Shown one piece after another: positions 1 through 7,588 of a DNA stretch of 34,704 bases. Under the pieces are notes generated by a model. The model had not been told where the DNA came from. It saw only the letters and a list, made by a program, of their open reading frames with translations, and made no database searches. The first letter of the stretch is position 1. Each line of letters begins with the position of its first letter. This stretch comes from an uncultured Clostridium sp. (GTDB lineage: Bacteria > Bacillota > Clostridia > Clostridiales > Clostridiaceae). The position numbers were made by a program, and so were the translations under genes. The stretch is taken from the NCBI GenBank assembly GCA_900539375.1, contig UQBY01000026.1, forward strand, positions 1-34,704. The letters are read 5' to 3'.

Positions 1-51
1 ACCTGCCTTGCACGCAGGGGGTCAAGGGTTCGAATCCCTTTATCTCCACCA
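1..51 (+). tRNA. tRNA-Ala (UGC), 3' part only
   Basis: This is the 3' half of a tRNA cut by the window edge. The anticodon stem pairs CCTGC with GCAGG around the loop CTTGCAC, which gives anticodon TGC (alanine, GCN codons). A T-arm with GGTTCGAATCC follows, then the acceptor strand TATCTCC, discriminator A and an encoded CCA. The 5' acceptor strand and D-arm lie outside the window. A perfect terminator follows at once. Confidence 0.93.
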
Positions 52-87
52 AAGAAGTTATGAAGATAATCATAACTTCTTTTTTTA
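52..87 (+). terminator. Rho-independent terminator of the tRNA-Ala transcript
   Basis: A perfect 12-bp stem pairs 52-63 with 70-81 around a 6-nt loop and is followed by a run of T. It begins at the base after the tRNA CCA end, so it closes the upstream tRNA operon. Confidence 0.9.
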
Positions 88-99
88 TGAACAATAAAG

Positions 100-267
100 C
101 TAAATAAAAGAAGTAAATTTAAAAATCTGCTTTTATTTAGTTAGAAAGTGTTAATTGTTGTTTTGTGGTGATTTAAAGCTTTTATATGTAAAAAGCAAAA
201 TAACAATTAGCACTTTTTTATGCCTCTGGCAAGAACACCCTTGATTTCAATCATGGGATGAATTGCC
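100..267. repeat. Cluster of hairpins resembling an IS200/IS605-type element remnant
   Basis: Three structures follow each other with no coding sequence. An 11-bp perfect stem pairs 100-110 with 130-140. A 21-bp stem (two G-U pairs) pairs 145-165 with 196-216 and ends in T-rich sequence. A compact element at 228-267 has an outer GGCAA/TTGCC stem (228-232 with 263-267) and an inner stem (238-246 with 249-257, one T-T mismatch). The last shape is typical of the right end of IS200/IS605 elements, which also forms the 3' part of TnpB guide RNAs. No TnpA or TnpB gene is present, so a solo end or a non-autonomous palindrome element is inferred. The 21-bp hairpin plus T-run could instead be a terminator or a small RNA. 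Confidence 0.4.
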
Positions 268-334
268 ATAACATATGTTTAAAGTATAGAGCATCTAATA
301 GCTATAAATAAGTTATTTTATAGAAAATTACATA

Positions 335-363
335 TTTAAATGGATTAAAATTTTTACTATAAT
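335..363 (+). promoter_or_regulatory. Possible sigma-A promoter of the HD-domain gene
   Basis: A perfect TATAAT lies at 358-363, with a weak TTTAAA 17 bases upstream at 335-340. It precedes the first gene of the HD-protein/FAD-oxidoreductase/DUF1667 group. The -35 is poor, so this is tentative. Confidence 0.4.
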
Positions 364-411
364 AAATGTGTAAATAATTTAGTGTTTAGATTAAAAAAGA
401 GGAATCAATAT

Positions 412-903
412 ATGTATAGAGTGAAACAGTTTTTATGGGCTATAATTTCATTTTTTAAAAAGATAGATGATAATATATTAGAAAAGTATTTAGATAGTAA
501 GGAAATAGAGTTATTTATGAAACTGAAAAAATCTGAACAATATCATTCAATAAGAGTATGTAAAGATTCTTTAAAAATGTGTGAGATAAATAATCTAAAC
601 AAGTATAAAATGGCTAAAATATCTTTATTACATGATATAGGTAAGATAGAGGGAAGTTTAAATGTTATTGAAAAATCTATACTAGTAATAATGAATAAAC
701 TTACTAAAGGAAAAATGAAAAATATAAAAAACAATAAAAAAATAGATTTATACTATAATCATCCAATTAAAAGTGTTAATATACTTAAAGATATAAATAA
801 ATATGATGATGAATTTTTAGATGCTATAAAATATCATCATTCTAATGAACTATATGAAAACAACTATCTTAAAGTACTAAAAATATGTGATGAGAAAAAC
901 TAG
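412..903 (+). CDS. Small HD-domain phosphohydrolase-like protein
   Basis: A 163-residue protein if started at the ATG at 412, which has a GAGG ribosome binding site 9 bases upstream; a GTG at 382 would add 10 residues but has no such site. The HD-superfamily metal-binding pattern is visible: His45, the His74-Asp75 pair in LLHDIGK, a later His in YNHP, and an HH pair near residue 140. Such domains usually hydrolyse phosphate esters or nucleotides using divalent metal, but the substrate cannot be told. The N-terminus has a short hydrophobic stretch (FLWAIISFF) that may touch the membrane. The gene for an FAD oxidoreductase starts 30 bases downstream, so the two may be co-transcribed. The family call is firm; the function is unknown. 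Confidence 0.75.
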   Translation: MYRVKQFLWAIISFFKKIDDNILEKYLDSKEIELFMKLKKSEQYHSIRVCKDSLKMCEINNLNKYKMAKISLLHDIGKIEGSLNVIEKSILVIMNKLTKGKMKNIKNNKKIDLYYNHPIKSVNILKDINKYDDEFLDAIKYHHSNELYENNYLKVLKICDEKN

Positions 904-933
904 ATTTTTTATTTTTTTCTGGAGGATTAATTT

Positions 934-2343
934 ATGGATTATGATGTATTAATTTTAGGTGGAGGAATAGTTGGATGTACTGTAGCCTATGAATTATCAA
1001 AATATAATTTAAATATAGCATTAATAGAAAAAGCTTCAGATATAGCAGAGGATATATCATTAATAAATACTTCTGTTGTTTATGATGGTTCTGAAACTAC
1101 TAATAAAACTATATCTGAATATGAAAGAAAGGGTTGTAAACTTATTGAAGAAGCATGTAAAAAGTTTAATGTTCCTTATAAAAAAGTTGGAGCACTTAGA
1201 GTAGCAAGTGATGACTATGGGGTTTTTAAATTAAAAGAAATGTATAGCTTTGCTAAAGAAAGAGGAATAGAGAAAATATCATTACTTAGTAAAGAAGAAG
1301 TAATAGAATTAGAAAATAACATAAATATAGATGTAAAACAGGGATTATATTCAGAAGATGTTGCTGTAGTTTCCCCTTATGAACTTTCAATTTCATATGC
1401 AGAAGTTGCAGCAGATAATGGAGTTAATTTTAGGTTTGAAGAAGAGGTAGTTAATATAGCTAAAATTTCTAAAGGCTTTAAAGTAATAACAAATAAAAAT
1501 AAGTTTACTTGTAGAGTTGTCATAAATACTACTCCTTTCGATATTAATATGGGAGATAATATTAGTGAGCAAAATTATAATGTTAAAGAAGAAGATATAA
1601 TAAAAAATGTTAATTACATCATTGTTAGCAAAGAGGTAAAAAAACCTTTAGATAGAGTAGTTATAACTGTTATGGATGAAAATAAATTTGCTGTTAATAT
1701 TCCAAGTGTTTATCAAGGTTATATTATAGGAATAAAAGACAAAAATATATTAAAAAGTGATGAAAGAATTAATTACTCAAAAAAGCTTATTCCTACCATA
1801 AACAAAGAATGTGTAAGTAGTATATTTAATGATATTTATAAAAAAGATGTAATGTTTATAGATGATGAAAACATTAAGGAAGGATATATTAAAGTTACAG
1901 GAACTCACTATGGAAAAATTGGAATAGCTCCAGCAATTGCAAAGGAGATAGCAGAAGTTATAGCAAAGAATATAAATACTACATTTAAAAAGGAATTTAT
2001 AGATAAAAGAAGAGATGTATATAAATTTAAAAATATGAGCACTAAAGAAAGAAATGAACTTATAGCTTTAGATAATAGATACGGAAAGATGGTTTGTTTA
2101 TGCAATGAAGTTACTGAGGGCGAAATAATAGATTGCATAAGACGTCCTTTAGGAGCAAGAACTTTAGATGGTATAAAAAGAAGGACTGGAGTATGTAATG
2201 GACCTTGCAAAGGCTCTTATTGTAGTAGAAAAATAATTAATATCTTAGCTAGAGAAATGGATAAAAGTCCTATAGAAATAGTGAAGGATTCAAAAAATTA
2301 CACTATATGGAATGGAAGAATAAAAGAATTTGATAGTGTTTAA
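934..2343 (+). CDS. FAD-dependent oxidoreductase with C-terminal BFD-like [2Fe-2S] domain (GlpA/LhgO-like)
   Basis: A 469-residue cytoplasmic flavoprotein of the DAO/glycerol-3-phosphate dehydrogenase superfamily. The N-terminus carries the FAD-binding Rossmann motif GGGIVGCTVAYEL followed by the acidic end of strand 2 (ALIEK). The central part is the substrate domain. A second nucleotide-contact segment reads VTGTHYGKIGIAPAIAKEIA. From about residue 386 the chain becomes a bacterioferritin-associated-ferredoxin-like domain with CLC and a final C-x4-C (CKGSYC), which should ligate a [2Fe-2S] cluster. Members are annotated as anaerobic glycerol-3-phosphate dehydrogenases or L-2-hydroxyglutarate oxidases; the substrate is not decidable here. 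In many clostridia this gene precedes a second FAD-dependent oxidoreductase and a DUF1667 protein. Here the second flavoprotein is absent and only a shortened DUF1667 gene follows. A strong GGAGG lies 8 bases before the ATG. Confidence 0.8.
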   Translation: MDYDVLILGGGIVGCTVAYELSKYNLNIALIEKASDIAEDISLINTSVVYDGSETTNKTISEYERKGCKLIEEACKKFNVPYKKVGALRVASDDYGVFKLKEMYSFAKERGIEKISLLSKEEVIELENNINIDVKQGLYSEDVAVVSPYELSISYAEVAADNGVNFRFEEEVVNIAKISKGFKVITNKNKFTCRVVINTTPFDINMGDNISEQNYNVKEEDIIKNVNYIIVSKEVKKPLDRVVITVMDENKFAVNIPSVYQGYIIGIKDKNILKSDERINYSKKLIPTINKECVSSIFNDIYKKDVMFIDDENIKEGYIKVTGTHYGKIGIAPAIAKEIAEVIAKNINTTFKKEFIDKRRDVYKFKNMSTKERNELIALDNRYGKMVCLCNEVTEGEIIDCIRRPLGARTLDGIKRRTGVCNGPCKGSYCSRKIINILAREMDKSPIEIVKDSKNYTIWNGRIKEFDSV

Positions 2344-2359
2344 AAATGGAGGAATTTTT

Positions 2360-2590
2360 ATGAAAGAAGTATTCACTAGCATTGTTAGGATAAAAGGTGA
2401 TAAAAATCATAGAGTAGTATCAGTAAAAAGTAATAAAGAAGTTGATAGAAAGTTATTTGTTGAATTTTCTAAAGTAATAGGAAGATTATATATAAGTACA
2501 CCTATTAATATAGGAGATGTTATATGTAGTAATATTTTAAATACAGGAATTGATATTATAGCTACTGAAAAAATAGAAAAAAATTCATAA
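2360..2590 (+). CDS. Shortened DUF1667 protein lacking the N-terminal cysteine motif
   Basis: A 76-residue protein starting at the ATG at 2360, chosen because GGAGG lies 7 bases upstream; an upstream start at 2330 would lie inside the previous gene. It matches, from memory, only the C-terminal half of DUF1667 proteins: a segment like VxTSIVRIKG, then a phrase like VKSNKEVDRKLFVE, then PINIGDVICSNILNTGIDIIAT. Full-length members are about 120 residues and begin with a cysteine-rich segment thought to hold a redox cofactor; that segment is missing. The family normally follows two flavoproteins in glycerol-3-phosphate oxidation operons; here it sits 16 bases behind one. It is either a natural short form or a relic. 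Confidence 0.6.
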   Translation: MKEVFTSIVRIKGDKNHRVVSVKSNKEVDRKLFVEFSKVIGRLYISTPINIGDVICSNILNTGIDIIATEKIEKNS

Positions 2591-2645
2591 TAAAATTATT
2601 AAAAAAGAGATATATAAAGTAAAGGTTAAAAAATAATTTCATATA

Positions 2646-2675
2646 TTGACAAATCAATATTAAATGTAATATATT
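2646..2675 (+). promoter_or_regulatory. Sigma-A promoter of the serS T-box leader
   Basis: A perfect TTGACA at 2646-2651 and TATATT at 2670-2675 are separated by 18 bases. Initiation just downstream would place the T-box stem I close to the 5' end of the transcript. Confidence 0.65.
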
Positions 2676-2689
2676 AGTTATAAATGAAT

Positions 2690-2926
2690 AATAAACTGTT
2701 GAAAAGGCTAGTAGTAGTATAATTGTTTTTAAGAGAGTCAGTGGGGGCTGTGAACTGACATCAATATATTATGAATCCACCTTGGAGGGACTGTGATGAG
2801 CAGTACGGGAAATCGTTAAATTTTTAAAGTGGGTAAAATATTATTATTATTATTTTATCAAATAGGGTGGTACCGCGGATAATACCTTTCGTCCCATATT
2901 TTTATAGGGATGAAAGGTTTTTTTTA
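2690..2926 (+). promoter_or_regulatory. T-box riboswitch leader of serS (serine specifier UCC)
   Basis: A tRNA-sensing leader. The conserved T-box sequence AGGGTGGTACCGCGGA lies at 2864-2879. A terminator stem pairs 2885-2895 with 2907-2917 and is followed by a T-run to about 2926. In the stem I region, the segment GAATCCACC gives a UCC codon (2776-2778) in the position of the specifier loop, which agrees with the downstream seryl-tRNA synthetase. In the known mechanism, uncharged tRNA-Ser pairs with the specifier and the T-box bulge, the antiterminator forms and serS is transcribed. The tRNA-Ser genes in this window read UGA and GCU, so the partner would be another isoacceptor or a wobble reader. 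Confidence 0.9.
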
Positions 2927-2977
2927 TAAAAAATAAACTTGCATAGATTTTATGCATTTACATACAAGGAGGAAATT

Positions 2978-4255
2978 ATGATAGATTTAAAATTTTTAAG
3001 AGAAAATCCAGATGTAGTTAAACAAAATATTAAGAATAAGTTTCAAGATGAAAAACTTAAACTTGTTGATGAAGTAATAGAATTAGATGCTGAAAACAGA
3101 AAGGTACAATTAGAAGCAGATAATTTAAGAGCTAATAGAAATTCAATTTCTAAAAAGATAGGTGCATTAATGGGCCAAGGAAAAAAAGAAGAAGCTGAAG
3201 CACTTAAGGAACAGGTAAATAAAGATGCAGCTCACCTTCAAGAATTACAAGCTAAAGAAGGGGAACTTCAAGAAGAAATAAAGAAGAGAATGATGGTTAT
3301 ACCAAATATAATAGACCCAAGTGTACCAATAGGAAAAGATGATAGTGAAAATGTAGAGGTAGAACGTTTTGGAGAACCTTTTGTACCTGATTTTGAAATT
3401 CCATATCATACGGAAATAATGGAAAAATTAAATGGAATTGATTTAGATAGTGCAAGAAGAGTAGCAGGAAATGGATTCTATTATTTAATGGGAGATATAG
3501 CAAGATTACAATCAGCAATTCTTTCATATGCTAGAGACTTTATGATAAACAAAGGATTTACTTATTGTATTCCACCATTTATGATTCGTAGTGATGTAGT
3601 TACAGGTGTTATGAGTTTCTCTGAAATGGAAGCTATGATGTATAAGATTGAAGGAGAAGACTTATATTTAATTGGTACAAGTGAACATTCTATGATAGGT
3701 AAATTTATAGATACTATAATAAAAGAAGAAAATCTTCCTCAAACATTAACAAGTTATTCACCATGTTTTAGAAAAGAAAAAGGTGCTCATGGTATAGAAG
3801 AAAGAGGAGTATATAGAATACACCAATTTGAAAAGCAAGAAATGATAGTAGTTTGCAAACCAGAAGAAAGTAAAGAATGGTTTGACAAGTTATGGCAAAA
3901 TACAGTAGAATTATTCCGTTCTTTAGACATTCCAGTTAGAACTTTAGAATGTTGTTCAGGAGATTTAGCTGACCTTAAGGTTAAATCTATTGATGTTGAA
4001 GCTTGGTCTCCAAGACAAAAGAAATATTTTGAAGTAGGAAGCTGTTCTAACCTTGGAGATGCTCAAGCACGTAGATTAAAGATTCGTGTTGCAGGAGAAA
4101 AAGGAAAATATTTTGCACATACTTTAAATAATACAGTTGTTGCACCACCAAGAATGTTAATAGCATTTTTAGAAAATAATTTAAATGAAGATGGTTCTGT
4201 TAATATACCAGAAAAATTAAGACCTTACATGGGCGGTATGGAAAAAATAAAGTAA
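2978..4255 (+). CDS. serS: Seryl-tRNA synthetase
   Basis: A 425-residue class II aminoacyl-tRNA synthetase that charges tRNA-Ser (and tRNA-Sec) with serine in the cytoplasm. Residues 1 to about 105 form the long antiparallel coiled-coil arm that grips the tRNA variable arm (MIDLKFLRENPDVVKQNI and the following Glu/Lys-rich helices). The catalytic core follows: TSEHSMIG for serine contact, motif 2 FRKEKGAHG with VYRIHQFEKQEM, and motif 3 near the C-terminus (NNTVVAPPRMLIAFLEN). Length matches bacterial SerRS. The start at 2978 has AAGGAGG 5 bases upstream; an in-frame start at 2939 would lie close to the terminator and lacks a site. It is controlled by the serine T-box and closed by its own terminator, so it looks monocistronic. 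Confidence 0.98.
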   Translation: MIDLKFLRENPDVVKQNIKNKFQDEKLKLVDEVIELDAENRKVQLEADNLRANRNSISKKIGALMGQGKKEEAEALKEQVNKDAAHLQELQAKEGELQEEIKKRMMVIPNIIDPSVPIGKDDSENVEVERFGEPFVPDFEIPYHTEIMEKLNGIDLDSARRVAGNGFYYLMGDIARLQSAILSYARDFMINKGFTYCIPPFMIRSDVVTGVMSFSEMEAMMYKIEGEDLYLIGTSEHSMIGKFIDTIIKEENLPQTLTSYSPCFRKEKGAHGIEERGVYRIHQFEKQEMIVVCKPEESKEWFDKLWQNTVELFRSLDIPVRTLECCSGDLADLKVKSIDVEAWSPRQKKYFEVGSCSNLGDAQARRLKIRVAGEKGKYFAHTLNNTVVAPPRMLIAFLENNLNEDGSVNIPEKLRPYMGGMEKIK

Positions 4256-4271
4256 TATTTAAATAAAATTT

Positions 4272-4314
4272 AGCTATAGGAAATAAAAAATAATATATTC
4301 CTATAGCTTTTTTA
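4272..4314 (+). terminator. Rho-independent terminator of serS
   Basis: A perfect 11-bp stem pairs 4272-4282 with 4298-4308 and is followed by a run of T. It separates serS from the pantothenate operon. Confidence 0.9.
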
Positions 4315-4365
4315 TTTGTTAATAAAAAATTATTTTAATGCAAACGATTTAAAAATTTTAAACCA

Positions 4366-4493
4366 TATAATAGTATTTGAAAAAATGAATGAGTTGTGGT
4401 AAATTCTTTATGGGTGGTATTCTAGAAGAAGCTGCACCAGATGATAATTTTTTTATAATTATAGTGTCACACTCTTATTGTGGAGGTGATAAC
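4366..4493 (+). promoter_or_regulatory. Promoter and leader of the pantothenate operon; possible pan RNA motif
   Basis: A perfect TATAAT lies at 4366-4371 without a clear -35. Transcription from it would give a leader of about 115 bases before the first gene. The leader holds a hairpin with GGTG/CACC outer pairing and TTCT/AGAA inner pairing (about 4411-4437), followed by a run of seven T. A structured RNA called the pan motif is known upstream of panB, panC and panD operons in Firmicutes; this leader is in the right place, but I could not confirm the consensus by eye. Part of the leader is open in the frame of the first gene, which can mislead gene callers into an early start. Confidence 0.4.
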
Positions 4494-5339
4494 ATTAAAA
4501 TTGGATTTATAGGAGCTGGCAAAGTTGGCTTTACTTTAGGTAAATATCTAAGCCAGAATGACAAAAATTTAACAGGGTATTATAGTAGAAATATAAAGTC
4601 TGCAAAAGAAGCAGCTAGTTTTACAAATTCAAAATGTTTTGAAAGTATTGAGGATTTGGTAAAGGAATGTGATACTATTATAATTACAACTCCTGATGGA
4701 GAAATTAAAAATGTATGGGATAGCATAAAGAAGCTACCTATAACAGATAAAATTATATGCCACTGTAGTGGTTCATTATCATCTAAGGTCTTTTCTGATA
4801 TAAATAATCATAAGGCATATGGTTATTCAATTCACCCAATGTTTGCAATCAGTGATAAATATAATTCCTACAAAGATTTAAACAAAGCATTTATAACAAT
4901 TGAAGGTTCTGAAAAGTATTTATTAAAAATAAAAGAATATATTGAAGGCTTTGGAAATAAAGCTCAGATTATTTCCTGGGAAAATAAAGCTATGTATCAT
5001 TTAGCCTCAGTTGTTGTTAGTAATCATGTAATTGCTTTAGCAGCGCTTGGAAATGAATTATTAATAAAATGTGGATTTAGTGAAAAAGAAGCAATAAATG
5101 CCTTATATCCATTAATGCTAAATAATATAAAAAATGTAGGTAAAAAAGGCATAAGAGAAAGTTTAACAGGTCCTATTGAAAGAGGGGATTCTGAGACTAT
5201 TATAAGGCACATGAATTGTTTAAATCAAGAAGATAAGGAATTATATAAATTGCTTTCAAAAAAGCTTGTAAATATTGCTAAAGAAAAAAATAAAGATAGA
5301 AATTATTCTAATTTAGAAAAGATTATAGGAGAGAAGTAA
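4494..5339 (+). CDS. panG: Rossmann-fold DUF2520 protein, probable PanG-type ketopantoate reductase, apparent AUU start
   Basis: The protein opens with the NAD(P)-binding motif IGFIGAGKVGFTLG and has a helical C-terminal DUF2520 region (SVVVSNHVIALAALGNELL, then GLPIERGD-like TGPIERGD). PanG-type ketopantoate reductases, described in Francisella and reported for C. difficile and E. faecalis, have this kind of Rossmann fold and replace PanE in bacteria that lack it; heading a panBCD operon fits that step (ketopantoate to pantoate). Start choice: no ATG occurs near the Rossmann motif. ATT at 4494 sits exactly where homologues have the initiator Met before KIGFIGAG, and a strong GGAGG (4482-4486) lies 7 bases upstream. 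GTG at 4464 and ATG at 4389 are in frame but lack a site. From ATT the product is 281 residues. The stop overlaps the panB start (TAATG). The function is inferred from fold and context. Confidence 0.75.
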   Translation: MKIGFIGAGKVGFTLGKYLSQNDKNLTGYYSRNIKSAKEAASFTNSKCFESIEDLVKECDTIIITTPDGEIKNVWDSIKKLPITDKIICHCSGSLSSKVFSDINNHKAYGYSIHPMFAISDKYNSYKDLNKAFITIEGSEKYLLKIKEYIEGFGNKAQIISWENKAMYHLASVVVSNHVIALAALGNELLIKCGFSEKEAINALYPLMLNNIKNVGKKGIRESLTGPIERGDSETIIRHMNCLNQEDKELYKLLSKKLVNIAKEKNKDRNYSNLEKIIGEK

Positions 5340-6166
5340 TGAAAAATACGGTTTTAACATTTAAAGAATTAAAAGAAAAACAAGAAAAAATAACTATGCT
5401 TACAGCTTATGATTATTCTACTGCAAAGCTTATTGATGAATCAGGTGTAAATTCAATACTTGTTGGAGATTCGCTAGGCATGGTATGTTTAGGATATGAA
5501 GATACCTTATCAGTTACTATGGAAGATATGATTCATCATACAAGAGCAGTAACAAGAGGAGCAAAAAATGCATTAGTAGTAGCAGATATGCCATTTATGT
5601 CTTATCAAACTTCAGTATATGATGCTGTAGTTAATGCAGGAAGATTAATAAAAGAAGGTAGAGCACAAGCAGTAAAACTTGAAGGTGGAAAAGAAGTTGT
5701 AGAACAAATAAGAGCTATAGTAAATGCATCAATTCCAGTTGTTGCGCATCTTGGTTTAACTCCACAATCAATAAATGCTTTTGGCGGCTTTAAAGTACAA
5801 GGAAAGAGTGAAGAAGCAGCTCAAAGACTTTTAGAAGAAGCAAGAGCTGTAGAAGAAGCAGGGGCTTTTGCTGTTGTTCTTGAATGTGTACCTGCAAAAC
5901 TTGCAGAATTTATTTCAAAGGAAATAAGCATTCCAACAATAGGCATTGGAGCAGGTGTAGGTTGTGATGGTCAAGTTCTTGTATATCAAGATATGCTTGG
6001 CATGTATTCAGATTTTGTACCTAAGTTTGCAAAGCAATATGCAAAGGTTGGAGAAGTAATGAGAAAAGCTTTTGCAGATTATAATAAAGAAGTAAAAGAT
6101 GGTGTTTTCCCAGAAGAAAAACATACATTTAAAATAGATGAAGAGGTTATTGAGAAACTATATTAG
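5339..6166 (+). CDS. panB: 3-methyl-2-oxobutanoate hydroxymethyltransferase
   Basis: A 275-residue cytoplasmic enzyme that adds a hydroxymethyl group from methylene-tetrahydrofolate to ketoisovalerate, giving ketopantoate, the first committed step to pantothenate and CoA. Conserved features are visible: LTAYDYSTAKLIDE near the N-terminus, the metal-binding segments LVGDSLGMV and VVADMPFMSY, VKLEGG, AHLGLTPQS, the Glu in LECVP and the C-terminal glycine-rich IGIGAGVGCDGQVLV. Length matches the family. Its ATG overlaps the stop of the upstream reductase by one base, which suggests translational coupling. panC follows after 15 bases. Confidence 0.97.
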   Translation: MKNTVLTFKELKEKQEKITMLTAYDYSTAKLIDESGVNSILVGDSLGMVCLGYEDTLSVTMEDMIHHTRAVTRGAKNALVVADMPFMSYQTSVYDAVVNAGRLIKEGRAQAVKLEGGKEVVEQIRAIVNASIPVVAHLGLTPQSINAFGGFKVQGKSEEAAQRLLEEARAVEEAGAFAVVLECVPAKLAEFISKEISIPTIGIGAGVGCDGQVLVYQDMLGMYSDFVPKFAKQYAKVGEVMRKAFADYNKEVKDGVFPEEKHTFKIDEEVIEKLY

Positions 6167-6181
6167 GAGGAATTTGTAACT

Positions 6182-7027
6182 ATGAACATATCAGGAAGTA
6201 TAAATGAAGTTAGACAAATAGTTAAAAAATGGAGAAAGGAAGGATTAACAGTAGGTCTTGTTCCAACAATGGGATATTTACATGAAGGTCATAAGAGTTT
6301 AATAGATAAGGCTGTAAAGGAAAATGATAGAGTTGTTGTAAGTGTCTTTGTAAATCCTATTCAATTTGGTCCTACTGAGGATTTAGCAAGTTATCCAAGA
6401 GATTTAGAAAGAGATGCAAAACTTTGTGAAGAAGCAGGAGCTAATTTAATATTCCATCCTGAAAAAGAAGAAATGTATTTTGATGATTTTAGTAGCTTTG
6501 TAGAAGTTCAAGGTGTAAGTAAAGGCTTATGTGGAAAAAGCAGACCAATACATTTTAGAGGAGTTTGTACTGTAGTAACTAAATTATTTAATATAGTTAA
6601 ACCTGATAGAGCATATTTTGGACAAAAAGATGCTCAACAATTAGCTGTTGTTAAGAGAATGGTTAGAGATTTAAATATGGATATTGAAATTGTTGGATGT
6701 CCAATAATAAGAGAAGAAGATGGATTAGCTAAAAGTTCAAGAAATACTTATTTAAGTGCTGAAGAAAGAAAAGCTGCAGTTATATTAAGCAAATCTTTAA
6801 AACTTGGTAAAGAGGCTATAGAAAAAGGAGAAAGAGATAGCAAAAAGATTATAGATATAATCACAAACAACATAAATACAGAAAAGCTAGCTAAAATAGA
6901 TTATGTAGAAATTGTTGATCCTTTATCAATAGAAAATATAGATAAAATTGAAAATAGCGCATTAGTGGCTATGGCAGTTTATATAGGAAAAACAAGACTT
7001 ATAGATAATTTTATATATGAAGTATAA
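6182..7027 (+). CDS. panC: Pantoate--beta-alanine ligase (pantothenate synthetase)
   Basis: A 281-residue ATP-dependent ligase that joins pantoate and beta-alanine to form pantothenate via a pantoyl-adenylate. Signature segments are present: the PTMGYLHEGHKSLI nucleotide-binding motif (the family's HIGH-like element), VSVFVNPIQFGPTEDL, the CGKSRPIHFRGVCTVV substrate loop, YFGQKDAQQLAV and REEDGLAKSSRN (KMSKS-like). Length matches the family. An AGGAGG site precedes the ATG, and panD follows after 18 bases, so the four genes read as one operon. Confidence 0.97.
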   Translation: MNISGSINEVRQIVKKWRKEGLTVGLVPTMGYLHEGHKSLIDKAVKENDRVVVSVFVNPIQFGPTEDLASYPRDLERDAKLCEEAGANLIFHPEKEEMYFDDFSSFVEVQGVSKGLCGKSRPIHFRGVCTVVTKLFNIVKPDRAYFGQKDAQQLAVVKRMVRDLNMDIEIVGCPIIREEDGLAKSSRNTYLSAEERKAAVILSKSLKLGKEAIEKGERDSKKIIDIITNNINTEKLAKIDYVEIVDPLSIENIDKIENSALVAMAVYIGKTRLIDNFIYEV

Positions 7028-7045
7028 TCACTTGGAGGAAAAAAA

Positions 7046-7438
7046 ATGAATGTAACAATGTTAAAAGGAAAAATTCATAGAGCAACAGTAGTGCAAGCAG
7101 AATTAGATTATGTAGGAAGTATTACAGTTGATATGGATCTTCTTGATGCAGCAGGAATACTAGAGTATGAAAAAGTACAAATAGTAAATGTTAATAATGG
7201 AAATAGATTTGAAACATATACTATAGCTGGTGAAAGAGGTTCAGGCCTTATATGTTTAAATGGAGCAGCAGCTAGATGTGTTCAAGTTGGAGATAAAATA
7301 ATACTTATGGCTTATTGTGAAATGGATAATGAAGAAGCTAAAAATCATAAGCCAAAGGTTGTATTTGTTAATGAGGAAAATAAAATTCAAAAGCTTGCAA
7401 GATACGAAAAGCATGGAAGACTTGAAAGCCAAGAATAA
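7046..7438 (+). CDS. panD: Aspartate 1-decarboxylase proenzyme
   Basis: A 130-residue pyruvoyl enzyme that makes beta-alanine from aspartate for the panC reaction. The self-cleavage site Gly24-Ser25 sits in DYVGSITVD, so Ser25 should become the pyruvoyl group. His11 (GKIHRATVVQA), Arg54 (NNGNRFETY), Tyr58 and the GAAARCVQVGDKIILMAY segment are all in family positions. The last roughly 15 residues are charged and less conserved. It closes the operon; an inverted repeat follows about 30 bases downstream. Clostridia also need PanZ-independent self-processing, which is the rule outside enteric bacteria. Confidence 0.97.
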   Translation: MNVTMLKGKIHRATVVQAELDYVGSITVDMDLLDAAGILEYEKVQIVNVNNGNRFETYTIAGERGSGLICLNGAAARCVQVGDKIILMAYCEMDNEEAKNHKPKVVFVNEENKIQKLARYEKHGRLESQE

Positions 7439-7456
7439 ATTTTAGATAATGTATTT

Positions 7457-7523
7457 TTCATCTATATATGAAGCTATTATATTAAAAATATTTAATTTTT
7501 TGTATAATAGCTTCAAGGATGAA
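7457..7523 (+). repeat. Long inverted repeat after panD (possible weak terminator)
   Basis: A perfect 12-bp stem pairs 7470-7481 with 7503-7514; flanking TTCATC and GATGAA can extend it. No T-run follows on the plus strand, so if it terminates the pan operon it is not of the classical kind. Confidence 0.5.
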
Positions 7524-7544
7524 GGATATATTTATAAAAAGTAG

Positions 7545-7574
7545 TTGACAAAATAGTTTAAATATTGGTATAAT
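7545..7574 (+). promoter_or_regulatory. Promoter of the first tRNA-Ser gene
   Basis: Perfect TTGACA (7545-7550) and TATAAT (7569-7574) are separated by 18 bases, and the tRNA begins 15 bases further on. This is a strong stable-RNA promoter. Confidence 0.88.
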
Positions 7575-7588
7575 ACATTTCGTGATGT

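Noticed and set aside
4389..4493. ATG-started extension of the ketopantoate reductase by 35 residues
   Set aside because: It has no ribosome binding site, lies in the structured leader and adds residues absent before the Rossmann motif in the family.
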